A stretch of 64,000 nucleotides of DNA from JBMTVN01 sp046047235 (GTDB taxonomy: Bacteria > Verrucomicrobiota > Verrucomicrobiia > Limisphaerales > JAHDYP01): positions 6,932-70,931 of the forward strand of contig JBJOII010000006.1 of assembly GCA_046047235.1 (NCBI GenBank). Direction: 5' to 3'. The position numbers were made by a program, and so were the translations under genes. Positions 41,780 to 49,974 of this stretch are shown here, one piece after another. The stretch's first letter is position 1, and each line of letters starts with the position of its first letter. Under the pieces are notes generated by a model. It made no database searches. It was not told the origin of the DNA and worked only from the letters and a program-made list of their open reading frames with translations.

Positions 41780-43687
41780 ATGAAGGAAGAACTGGAGAAA
41801 TTGGTCACAGCAGGGAAGATCGGGCGGCAGCACCTTGAGCCGCTTCTGCAGCTCATCCAAGGCGGCTACTGCGTCCACAGGAGTTGGGGATTCGGCAGAA
41901 TCACGACTGTGGACACGGTGTTTTCGCGCGCCTTGATTGATTTTCAGGGCAAAGAAGGGCACTCGATGGATCTGGCATTTGTTGCGGAATCGCTCAAGCC
42001 GATCCCCCCGACTCACATTCTGGCCCGCAAAGCCGCAGACCTGCACGGGGTGCGCCAGATGGCCGCCGTACACCACTTGGAACTGATTCAAATCGTGCTG
42101 GAAAGCTTCGGGGGGCGTGCCACGGTCGACCAGATCCAGCAGGTATTGGTGCCGGACGTCATTGAGGACGATTGGAAGAAGTGGTGGGAAGTGGCTCGGC
42201 GCGAGATGAAGAAGGACGGGCATTTCATTGTGCCGCTGAAAAAGAGCGAGCCGATTGTCTATCAGGACCGGACGATTGCTTTGCATGATCGTTTGATGGG
42301 TGATTTCAGGGCGGCGCGTGGTCTGAAGGCGAGGCTTGTGGTTGCCGCTGAATTACTGAAGAGCCTTGAGGATTTGGACGATCCCGCTGCTGCGGTGACC
42401 GAGGCGCGGCAGACCCTGAACAACGAGATCAAGTCGCATCAACAGACGCAGCCTGCCTTGGCCTTGGAGGCGATATTCTTGCGCGACGAGCTGGTGGCCG
42501 GAGCAGAACTGGCAGCGGTGGAGGGTCAGGTGACAGACGCGCAGGTTTGGCAGCAGAATCCCAAGATAGCGGGTATTTTCGAGGCTATGCCGGCGGCTAA
42601 GCACCGTGTGGCGTTGCTATCATTCCGTGACGCTACCCCGGATACCTGGCATGAGCTCCTGCTGGGCATCCTCAACGCTCTGCCGGCGAGGCTTTGCGGG
42701 GAGTGCGCTCGCCTGCTGATTCAGGAAGGCAAGCTGTCTGACTTGAAGGAACTGCTGAAGCGGTTGATTTCGCAGCATACGGCCAATAGTGAGCTACTGC
42801 TCTGGCTGGGCAAGGAGCGGTCTGGTGCCTTCGCGGACGTGCTGGGGTCGGAGGTTTTCCGTTCCATGCTTACCGCCATGGAGCGTGATCAGTTCAACGA
42901 AAAGCGCTCCAACCGCCTCCGCGACTTCATTCTGGACGACCACGACTTGGTTCCGGATCTCATTGAGTCAGCCGACATCGAGATTGTTAAGGACCTCGTC
43001 AGGGCTTTGCAGTTCTCCCCCAGTTTCGATGACATGGACAAGCGTTCCCTGCTGGGGCGCATTGTGAAGATCTTCCCTTCCATCCAGAGTTTGATATCCG
43101 GAGAACAAACCAAGCACGACTCCAGCCTCTTCGTTTCGTGGGCGAGTCTGGAACGGCGCAAGGACGAATACACCGAACTGGTTCAGAAGAAGATTCCAGC
43201 GAACTCCAAGGAAATCGCGATCGCCAGAAGCTATGGCGATTTGCGTGAGAATCACGAATACAAGGCCGCCAAGGAGATGCATCGTATTCTCATGACGCGC
43301 AAGCATGAGCTGGAAACCCAGCTTTCGAGGGCGCGTGGCATCAACTACTCCGATGCGAGCACAGACGCTGTCAACATTGGCACGCTGGTGACAGTGACGG
43401 ATAAGGAGACTCAACAGAGCGAACGTTACTCGGTTCTTGGCGCATGGGATTCGGATGCAGATCACGGGAAGATCAGCTACCTGAGTCCTTTGGGGCAGTG
43501 TCTGCTGAATCATTCCGTGGGAGACGAGGTGCAATTCGAAATCGAAGGACGGCGCCGCTCCTATCGGATTGACGCGATCGAAGCCCATCCTGAGGAGGCT
43601 CAGTCTGCACCTGCAGAACCAGCGTCGGAGGACTCCTCCGAGTCAGGTGCAGTTCAGGAAATTCAACCGCCCGCAGCCTTGGGCTAA
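41780..43687 (+). CDS. Large GreA/GreB-type transcript cleavage factor with long N-terminal extension
   Basis: Protein of 635 residues, about four times the size of a normal GreA (about 158). Only the last about 170 residues are Gre-like: IAIARSYGDLRENHEYKAAKE is the conserved acidic tip region of the coiled coil, and a FKBP-like GreA_C domain follows (LVTVTDKETQQSERYSVLG, SPLGQCLLNHSVGDEVQFEI). The N-terminal 460 residues look alpha-helical with repeated modules and resemble the long Gre proteins of Chlamydiae. The C-terminus is an acidic, Pro/Ser-rich tail. Likely stimulates transcript cleavage by RNA polymerase; the extension's role is unknown. Confidence 0.85.
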   Translation: MKEELEKLVTAGKIGRQHLEPLLQLIQGGYCVHRSWGFGRITTVDTVFSRALIDFQGKEGHSMDLAFVAESLKPIPPTHILARKAADLHGVRQMAAVHHLELIQIVLESFGGRATVDQIQQVLVPDVIEDDWKKWWEVARREMKKDGHFIVPLKKSEPIVYQDRTIALHDRLMGDFRAARGLKARLVVAAELLKSLEDLDDPAAAVTEARQTLNNEIKSHQQTQPALALEAIFLRDELVAGAELAAVEGQVTDAQVWQQNPKIAGIFEAMPAAKHRVALLSFRDATPDTWHELLLGILNALPARLCGECARLLIQEGKLSDLKELLKRLISQHTANSELLLWLGKERSGAFADVLGSEVFRSMLTAMERDQFNEKRSNRLRDFILDDHDLVPDLIESADIEIVKDLVRALQFSPSFDDMDKRSLLGRIVKIFPSIQSLISGEQTKHDSSLFVSWASLERRKDEYTELVQKKIPANSKEIAIARSYGDLRENHEYKAAKEMHRILMTRKHELETQLSRARGINYSDASTDAVNIGTLVTVTDKETQQSERYSVLGAWDSDADHGKISYLSPLGQCLLNHSVGDEVQFEIEGRRRSYRIDAIEAHPEEAQSAPAEPASEDSSESGAVQEIQPPAALG

Positions 43688-43713
43688 GGGTGCTGTAATT
43701 AGAGATGTTCAGC

Positions 43714-43744
43714 TTCACCCCGAGCCTAACGCGCTCGGGGTGAA
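43714..43744. terminator. Hairpin terminator between convergent genes
   Basis: A perfect 11-base stem (TTCACCCCGAG/CTCGGGGTGAA) with a 9-base loop lies 26 bases behind the Gre-type gene stop. The following sequence is only weakly T-rich (TTCGTTATGGGGTTTT), so it may be a less efficient terminator or also protect RNA 3' ends of both convergent genes. Confidence 0.7.
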
Positions 43745-43822
43745 TTCGTTATGGGGTTTTAGCTCCCCCTGTTTGCCTGCCGCCGCCCCCCTTTCTTTCC
43801 TTCCGCAACATCCCCTTTCGAA

Positions 43823-44566
43823 TCAGTTGCTCAGGGCGTAATCCGTGCGATAGGACTCTGTTACGGCCCAGAGGTTGAGGGGATAGAGCAGTCCTTTGTA
43901 ACGAATGAAGCGGGCACTGCCATCTGCCATGGCGTAGTTGGAGCCACCGCTTCCCTCGCCTGGTTTCACCACCGAATGTCGTCCCCGTTCGATCTCGGTG
44001 ACATCATTGCCGCGTCCACCGCGGGAGGGCTCGAGCAGATCCATGTAAAAGTGGTCTGAATCGGATTTCTTCTCTCCGAGGACAATCGTGTCCGATGGAA
44101 GGCGGATACCCGAAAGCGGCATAGCCTGATTCGGGGTGCTGCCGACGTCGTAGCGTCCGTTACCGTTTTCCGCGAAGTAATCGTTCCAGCCGTTGATGAT
44201 GTGACTGCGGAAGGCATCATCGGGATCCGTGTTCCTGTTGGTTTGGGAGTGGGAATCGAACAGTGACTGCTCACGGGGACGGTCTCCCGGGCAGCGGAGC
44301 ATGGCGGGAGCCTCGTAGTAGGGCAGTAGTTGCGTCGGCCAGCGTCCGCGGCTGCGGCGTTCAGGGTAACGGTCCTGGTTGTCTCCGGCGTAGAGATAGG
44401 CCGCCAGGCTCACTTGCTTTAAGCGGCTGAGGCAGCGCATGGACTGGGCTTTTTCTTTCGCCCTTCCCAACGCTGGGAGCAGCATGCCTGCAAGGATAGC
44501 GATGATCGCGATCACGACGAGCAGCTCGATCAGCGTGAAAGCACGTGCTGGCTTGTGGAACGACAT
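43823..44566 (-). CDS. Type II pseudopilin-like protein (second copy)
   Basis: Protein of 247 residues. A short basic leader precedes AFTLIELLVVIAIIAILAG (prepilin cleavage site, here Ala-Phe rather than the usual Gly-Phe, and transmembrane helix). GSNYAMADGSARFIRY near the C-terminus corresponds to the H-x9-DG end, with the His of HSVVKPGEG at a longer distance. It is a paralogue of 32977-33849, sharing the first helix, while the globular part diverges. Probably a pseudopilin of a type II-like system. It is divergent from the MFS transporter. Confidence 0.82.
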   Translation of the reverse strand: MSFHKPARAFTLIELLVVIAIIAILAGMLLPALGRAKEKAQSMRCLSRLKQVSLAAYLYAGDNQDRYPERRSRGRWPTQLLPYYEAPAMLRCPGDRPREQSLFDSHSQTNRNTDPDDAFRSHIINGWNDYFAENGNGRYDVGSTPNQAMPLSGIRLPSDTIVLGEKKSDSDHFYMDLLEPSRGGRGNDVTEIERGRHSVVKPGEGSGGSNYAMADGSARFIRYKGLLYPLNLWAVTESYRTDYALSN

Positions 44567-44697
44567 GGGCTTTAGCGAGGTTGGGAGAAAGGCTCATCAC
44601 GAGCAACCCTGGAATTTGTCGTCCCGCCCTCAAGTCGGAAGGTGACTCGAACGGCAGACTCGTGGCAGATTCTGCGCGACATCTAGCGAAACTGACT

Positions 44698-45942
44698 ATG
44701 GGGAACATTCCAACGCGGCGGTCCAAGGTGGCCTTTTTTGCTCTGGAAGCGCTCAACTCCGTGGCGGTTGGCCTTTATTACACCTACCTCTTCTGGTTCA
44801 TGCAGGAGCGTTTTGGCTACGGGGACCGGGAGAATCTGGCAGTGGCGGCCTTGAACGGTCTGATCTACACCTTCTGTGCCTGGCAGGGCGGCCGGCTCGG
44901 ACAACGTTTGGGTTACCTCCCTACTCTCTTGCTGGGGAGCGCAGCCATGAGCCTCTGCCTTGCGGCGGCGCTTGTCGTCGATGGCTCCAGCTTCACCCGG
45001 AACATATCGGGTTGGCAGGTGCTGGTGCTGTCGATTTGGACCCTTGGCGTATCCGTGACGTGGCCGGCTCTGGAGGCCATGGTAACTGACGGCGAGGAGC
45101 CGAAAGAGCTCCCTCGGATGGTGGGGCGGTACAATGTCACCTGGGCCAGCGGGTGGGCGGTGGCTTATTTCGGTGGGGGCGCGATGCTGGAGCACCTGGG
45201 TTTGCGCAGTGTGTTTTGGATTCCCCTTGGCATCCATGTCGTCCAGATCGCGGTTATTCTTCGTCTTCGATCCAAGTCAGGGTTGATCCATCCGGCTGAG
45301 GCTCAGGCTTCATCCACTCGGGATGAAGCCGTGCCAATCCACCCGCCGCACCCGGATTCCGGCTTATTTCGGAAGCTTGGGTGGATTGCAAACCCCTTTG
45401 CATACCTGGCGATCACGGCATTGGTGCCTGTGATTCCGTCCCTTGCATCGAAGCATGGGTTGAATCCGACCTGGGCTGGCATCTTCTGCTCAACCTGGTT
45501 TTTTGCGCGGCTTGCGGCGTTCCTGGTTCTCTGGCAATGGCCGGCCTGGCATTACCGGTTCCGCTGGCTTTTTGGCTCCATGTTATTACTGATCGTCTCG
45601 TTCGCTGGAATCCTGTTCTCCACCACCCTGTCTGCGCTTTTCGGCTGCCAGATTCTGTTCGGGCTCGCTGTAGGGCTGATCTATTACTCCTCGTTGTATT
45701 ACTCAATGGATGCGGGCGATCAGAAGGGCGAGCACGGGGGCATCCATGAGGCCGCCATCGGGGCTGGCATTTTCGCTGGTCCCGCGATTGGTTATCTAGC
45801 CTTGGTAGCCTTGCCAGAATCTCCCCGGGCCGATACCTGGGCGGTCAGTGCCGCTCTCTGTCTCGGGGCCGTGTGGCTCGCCGCGGCCTATCGTCGTCAC
45901 CGTTCGGTTCGGATCACGTCCGTCCCCCAACAGAATCCGTGA
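44698..45942 (+). CDS. Major facilitator superfamily transporter
   Basis: Protein of 414 residues with about 12 membrane segments in two halves, joined by a charged linker around AEAQASSTRDEAVPIHPP. The ATG at 44698 starts with a short basic N-terminus before the first helix (VAFFALEALNSVAVGLYY). Motif-like GGRLGQRLGYLP after helix 2 is the MFS loop 2-3 motif. No substrate can be assigned; the helix 4 to 5 and 10 to 11 sequences are not diagnostic. It is the gene before fabI, but 57 bases separate them. Confidence 0.82.
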   Translation: MGNIPTRRSKVAFFALEALNSVAVGLYYTYLFWFMQERFGYGDRENLAVAALNGLIYTFCAWQGGRLGQRLGYLPTLLLGSAAMSLCLAAALVVDGSSFTRNISGWQVLVLSIWTLGVSVTWPALEAMVTDGEEPKELPRMVGRYNVTWASGWAVAYFGGGAMLEHLGLRSVFWIPLGIHVVQIAVILRLRSKSGLIHPAEAQASSTRDEAVPIHPPHPDSGLFRKLGWIANPFAYLAITALVPVIPSLASKHGLNPTWAGIFCSTWFFARLAAFLVLWQWPAWHYRFRWLFGSMLLLIVSFAGILFSTTLSALFGCQILFGLAVGLIYYSSLYYSMDAGDQKGEHGGIHEAAIGAGIFAGPAIGYLALVALPESPRADTWAVSAALCLGAVWLAAAYRRHRSVRITSVPQQNP

Positions 45943-45999
45943 GCGTAAGGTCTTGCCAAGGCCCCCGGCTTTGCCTAGAGCATCAGGTTTTGAGACGCT

Positions 46000-46770
46000 A
46001 TGGGACTACTTGAAGGAAAAATCGGATTGGTGTTCGGTGTGGCCAACAAACGCTCCATCGCTTGGGCGATCGCTCAAGCCTGGGCCAAGGAAGGCGCGCG
46101 CCTCGCATTTACTTATCAGGGTGAACGGTTGAAGGACAACGTCGAGGAGCTCGCGGGCACATTCGGGGCGGACACCCTCATCATGCCCTGCGATGTGACG
46201 AAGGATGAGGACATCGACCGTGTCTTCGCTGAGTTCAAAGCCCGCTATGGCAAACTGGATCTACTGCTCCACTCGGTGGCCTTCGCCCCACGGGCAGCGT
46301 TGGAAGGGCGGTTTGTAAACACCGACCGGGACGCTTTCCGCATTGCGCATGATGTCAGCGCATACTCCTTGGTAGCGCTTTCACGCGCTGCAGCGCCTCT
46401 CATGACGGACGGTGGCAGTATTGTCGGCATGAGCTACTATGGGGCTGAAAAGGTGGTGCCCCACTACAACGTGATGGGCGTGGCCAAAGCCTCCCTGGAG
46501 GCATGCACCCGCTATCTGGCTTATGATCTGGGTCCGCAAAAGATCCGGGTCAACTGTATCAGCGCCGGTCCTGTCAACACGTTGGCCGCCCGCGGAATCG
46601 CCGGCTTCAACGAAATGGTGCGCCACTATGAGGCGAAGTCGCCGCTAAAGCGCAATCTGGTTCCTGAAGAGTTGGGCGCTACCGGCGTATTCCTGGCCAG
46701 CGAAGGCTCAGGAGCCATCACCGGTCAGGTTATTTACGTCGACTGTGGCTACCAGATCATGGGGATGTGA
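46000..46770 (+). CDS. fabI: Enoyl-ACP reductase (NADH)
   Basis: Protein of 256 residues, short-chain dehydrogenase fold. GVANKRSIAWAIA is the FabI-type cofactor loop, HSVAFAP the active-site region, and MSYYGAEKVVPHYNVMGVAKA holds the catalytic Tyr-x6-Lys (Tyr in PHYN and Lys in VAKA), as in FabI. The C-terminal GVFLASEGSGAITGQVIYVDCGYQIMGM is standard. It makes the last reduction step in fatty-acid elongation in the cytoplasm. The stop overlaps a GTG that could start the next gene (ATGTGA), so coupling is possible. Confidence 0.94.
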   Translation: MGLLEGKIGLVFGVANKRSIAWAIAQAWAKEGARLAFTYQGERLKDNVEELAGTFGADTLIMPCDVTKDEDIDRVFAEFKARYGKLDLLLHSVAFAPRAALEGRFVNTDRDAFRIAHDVSAYSLVALSRAAAPLMTDGGSIVGMSYYGAEKVVPHYNVMGVAKASLEACTRYLAYDLGPQKIRVNCISAGPVNTLAARGIAGFNEMVRHYEAKSPLKRNLVPEELGATGVFLASEGSGAITGQVIYVDCGYQIMGM

Positions 46771-46787
46771 CCAGGTCCCGGGCACAG

Positions 46788-47969
46788 ATGCGCTCGAAGA
46801 TCAGCAGGGTGGTAACGCTTCTAGCTGCGCTTGCGCAGGTCGGATCAGGTGCTTTGGGTGACTCAGCTGACAGTGGTCTGCACGCGACGGAGAAGACGGG
46901 GGTGAAGGAACTCGTTTTCGTTGGTGGCTACTCCAGCAAGGAAGCTCCAGGCATTCAGGTTGCGGACTTTGAGCCGGCTACCGGCCGGCTTTCCCGGCTG
47001 CGCCTCGCAGCTGAGATCACCAATCCTTCATTCCTTGCGTTGGGTCGCGATGGGAAGGCCCTCTATGCTGTCAGTGAAGTCGGCGCTGCGGCAGGACGGT
47101 CCGGTGGTCTTGTGAACGCGTACTCCATAGATCGCTCGACGGGCAATCTCCACCTCATCAGTTCGGTGGGCACCGAGGGTGGTGCTCCCTGCCATGTCTC
47201 ACTTGATATCTCCGGTCGATGCCTGTTTGTGGCGAACTATGGTGGTGGCAGCACGGTTTCCTATACGCTTGGTGCCGATGGGGCGATTGAAAGCCGCGCA
47301 TCCTTCGTGCAGCACGAGCAACGTGCCGGGCACCGGCCTGACCGTCAGGAAGGTCCTCATGCTCACGGGGTTCATCCGGATCCCGCCTCACGTTTCCTGC
47401 TTGTCCCTGATCTCGGGTTGGATCGGGTGCAGGTTTATCGGTTTTCGTCGGCTTCTGCGGAATTGACCCTGCAGAACCATGCTGAGCTTCCTGCGGGTGC
47501 TGGTCCCCGTCATCTGGCTTTCCATCCCACGCTGTCGGTCGCGTATGTGATCAACGAGCTCGATTCCACGATTTCCACGATGGCTTGGAACGGCCGCGAG
47601 GGCACGCTCCATCCGTTGGAACGAGTTAGCACCCTTCCGGATGACTTCACAGGCTCCAACACCACCGCAGAAATTATGGTTCATCCGTCTGGACGCTTTC
47701 TGTACGGCTCGAACCGTGGTCATGACTCGATTGCTGTGTTTGGGATCCGGGAGCATCGGGGCACGCTTCATCCGCTGGGTCATGCATCCTCTGGCGGGAA
47801 GACGCCCCGGTTTTTTACTTTGGACCCTTCAGGGCGCTGGCTGCTGACAGCCAACCAACAGACTGGGAACCTTGTGGTGTTCCCGCTCAACCCGGACACA
47901 GGCATGCCCGGTCCAGGCCTTCCGCCCCTCATTACCCCCTCCCCCACCTGCCTCGTCTTCGTTCCCTAA
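46788..47969 (+). CDS. Secreted lactonase-family protein (6-phosphogluconolactonase-like propeller)
   Basis: Protein of 393 residues from the ATG at 46788, or 400 from a GTG at 46767 that overlaps the fabI stop. A signal peptide (RVVTLLAALAQVGSGALG) points to export, unlike the cytoplasmic Pgl. ELVFVGGYSSKEAPGIQV, PSFLALGRDGKALYAVSE, GPRHLAFHPTLSVAYVINE, FLYGSNRGHDSIAVF and RWLLTANQQTGNLVVFPL follow the seven-bladed lactonase pattern. Hydrolysis of a sugar lactone in the periplasm is inferred, which could link it to the secreted oxidoreductases. Confidence 0.85.
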   Translation: MRSKISRVVTLLAALAQVGSGALGDSADSGLHATEKTGVKELVFVGGYSSKEAPGIQVADFEPATGRLSRLRLAAEITNPSFLALGRDGKALYAVSEVGAAAGRSGGLVNAYSIDRSTGNLHLISSVGTEGGAPCHVSLDISGRCLFVANYGGGSTVSYTLGADGAIESRASFVQHEQRAGHRPDRQEGPHAHGVHPDPASRFLLVPDLGLDRVQVYRFSSASAELTLQNHAELPAGAGPRHLAFHPTLSVAYVINELDSTISTMAWNGREGTLHPLERVSTLPDDFTGSNTTAEIMVHPSGRFLYGSNRGHDSIAVFGIREHRGTLHPLGHASSGGKTPRFFTLDPSGRWLLTANQQTGNLVVFPLNPDTGMPGPGLPPLITPSPTCLVFVP

Positions 47970-48043
47970 CCGGTAAGCAGCACGGCTTGAGAAGTCATGG
48001 ATCCGCGGTTGCGACTCGGCTAAGGCGCACCTCAAAAACGGAA

Positions 48044-48074
48044 AAAGGCACCGCCCCCTCGGGACGGTGCCTTT
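48044..48074. terminator. Bidirectional terminator between lactonase and oxidoreductase genes
   Basis: The stem AAAGGCACCG/CGGTGCCTTT is perfectly complementary, with a C-rich loop, and AA and TTT runs are part of the stem ends, so it works on both strands. It lies between convergent genes. Confidence 0.8.
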
Positions 48075-48095
48075 GGATTCGATAGCCTGGGCTAA

Positions 48096-49484
48096 CTAGA
48101 TTTCCCAGCCTTTACGATTGTTGCGCTTCACGAACTGTGCGGCAGCGTCGAGGTTCTTCGACCGCATGTTCGGGCCGTCCCATTCCATCCGATGGCCTTC
48201 GCCAACGCGCAGGGCAATACAGCCCAGTAGAATGATCTCCGTGAGGTAGGCGGCGATGTCGAAGTTCGAGTAGGCCGGAGTGCCGTCCTTCATCATCGCG
48301 AACCACTCGTCCATGTGGCCGGGAGACCGCGGAATCGTCTGAGGCACGTCCTTGGCCGCGTCGTGGTTGGCGCCGGAACGGTATTCCTCTTCGCCCTTCA
48401 TACAGAGGTCGAAACGCGCACCGTAGTCATCCGGCGAGAACAGCTTGCCCTTTTCACCAATCACCAAACAGCCGCTGCCGGGCAGCGTCCCGCGGGTCAT
48501 GATGATCTCCTTCACCACTTCAGGGCTCGGACGCAGCGGAGTGAGCTCATCTCCGGGGTTGCCGTCATACCACCAGAATTTCAACGGAGGTAGACCGTCG
48601 CGCTCGGGGAACTCAAAGCGGATACGGGAAGTCTTCGGGAAGGTCTCCAGATAGCTGCGGGAGTTCATCTCGCATTCCACGACATCCGGGTAACCGAGCT
48701 TCAGTGCCCGGAAAGGCATGTTGACCGTATGACATGCCATATCACCCAGAGCGCCGGTTCCGAAATCATACCAACCGCGCCATTGGAAGGTGTGGTAGAT
48801 GCTCTCTTTGAAGGGGCGTTCGGCTGCCGGCCCCAGCCAGCAATCCCAGTTCAGGTTGGCAGGAACCGGATCGGAGCCGGCAGGACGATCGTAGGCCTGA
48901 CGCCAGACCGGGCGGTTCGACCAGACGTGCAGCTCAAGGGGTTTGCCGATAACACCGGCCTGGATCACTTCCACAGCACGGCGCAGGCCGTCTTCGGAGC
49001 TGCCTTGATTGCCCATCTGCGTCGCCAAGTTGTGTTCCTTGGCCAGTGCACGCATTAGGCGGGCCTCTGTGACGTTCTGGGTCAGCGGTTTCTGACAGAA
49101 GCAGTGCTTCTTGCGGCGCATTGCTCGAATCGCCGCACCGCCATGGTTATGGTCCGGAGTCGAAACCGTCACCGCGTCGAACTTGATCTTGCCGCTGTCG
49201 ACATCGTCAAACAGTTTGCGATAGTCCTGATACTTCGCCGCTTTGGTGAATTTCTCCCCCTTCTTGTTGAGCGTGTTCATATCCACGTCAACCATTGCCA
49301 CCACGTTACCGAGACGGCCGGCGTCGCTGCTGTCGCTGTCGCCCTTGCCGCCAACACCGATACAGGCCACGTCGATCTTATCGTTCGCGCCCAACACCTG
49401 CCCGATATAAGGGAAGGCCATTACGGCCGTACCGGCAGCAATGCCGGTCCGGCTGAGAAACTGACGTCGATTTAATGCGTTCAT
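48096..49484 (-). CDS. Tat-exported Gfo/Idh/MocA-family oxidoreductase
   Basis: Protein of 462 residues. An ATG at 49484 has GGAG about 12 bases before it; a second ATG (49502) adds six residues. NRRQFLSRTGIAAGTAVMAF is a Tat signal. The NAD(P)-binding strand DVACIGVGGKGDSD, CFCQKPLTQN (Lys of the QKP motif in place of EKP) and the later WHSN-like WSNRPVW and HTFQWRGWYDFGTGALGDM identify the exported subfamily common in PVC bacteria. It likely oxidises or interconverts a sugar derivative outside the cytoplasm. It is not in an operon, and convergent with the lactonase gene. Confidence 0.9.
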   Translation of the reverse strand: MNALNRRQFLSRTGIAAGTAVMAFPYIGQVLGANDKIDVACIGVGGKGDSDSSDAGRLGNVVAMVDVDMNTLNKKGEKFTKAAKYQDYRKLFDDVDSGKIKFDAVTVSTPDHNHGGAAIRAMRRKKHCFCQKPLTQNVTEARLMRALAKEHNLATQMGNQGSSEDGLRRAVEVIQAGVIGKPLELHVWSNRPVWRQAYDRPAGSDPVPANLNWDCWLGPAAERPFKESIYHTFQWRGWYDFGTGALGDMACHTVNMPFRALKLGYPDVVECEMNSRSYLETFPKTSRIRFEFPERDGLPPLKFWWYDGNPGDELTPLRPSPEVVKEIIMTRGTLPGSGCLVIGEKGKLFSPDDYGARFDLCMKGEEEYRSGANHDAAKDVPQTIPRSPGHMDEWFAMMKDGTPAYSNFDIAAYLTEIILLGCIALRVGEGHRMEWDGPNMRSKNLDAAAQFVKRNNRKGWEI

Positions 49485-49709
49485 GTGTAGGGATTTCTCC
49501 ATGGGTGAATATGCGTGAAACGTGTCGGTATTACGCTTTTGCCCTGCTCTAAACAAGGCTTTTATGAGCCGGCACCGTGGTTGGACGTCGTGAGGTCGGC
49601 GCGCATTCAAAATGCAGGCATGGGACTTGCGCGGCTTTCCGGTAATCGCTTTATTTTTCACCACAGTCTTCCGAATTGCGGCGACCCTCTGGCGCACCTC
49701 CCCCTCACC

Positions 49710-49974
49710 ATGAAACGCATCCAGCTGACCCTTCTGCTGATCGCATTCACCGCTTTCAGCGTGCGTTCCGTCAGGTCGTCCCTGACTCTGAAACAGATAG
49801 TGGCCTTCGACTGCGATCTGGCTGGAGACGTCGATGACGCGTAAGCCTTCGCGTTGCTGTTGGCGAGCCCGGAGTTCGAAGTGCTGGGGTTGGTCATGGA
49901 CCCTACAGAGGGATGAGCTGATCCGGCGCGTCATGGAGGGCTATCTCAAACCAAACCTGATGCGTCACCCCTAG
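49710..49974 (+). pseudogene. Decayed nucleoside hydrolase-like gene remnant
   Basis: A signal-peptide start (MKRIQLTLLLIAFTAF) at 49710 leads to IVAFDCDLAGDVDDA, the nucleoside hydrolase motif DxDxxxDDA, and is then broken by an in-frame TAA at about 49842. Past the stop the same frame continues AFALLLASPEFEVLGLVMD, the next strand and helix expected in the family, before another stop. A second piece in another frame, DELIRRVMEGYLKPNLMRHP, ends at 49974. Most of the domain is missing between the pieces, so this is a degraded, internally deleted gene. The tail overlaps the malic enzyme stop. Confidence 0.7.
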
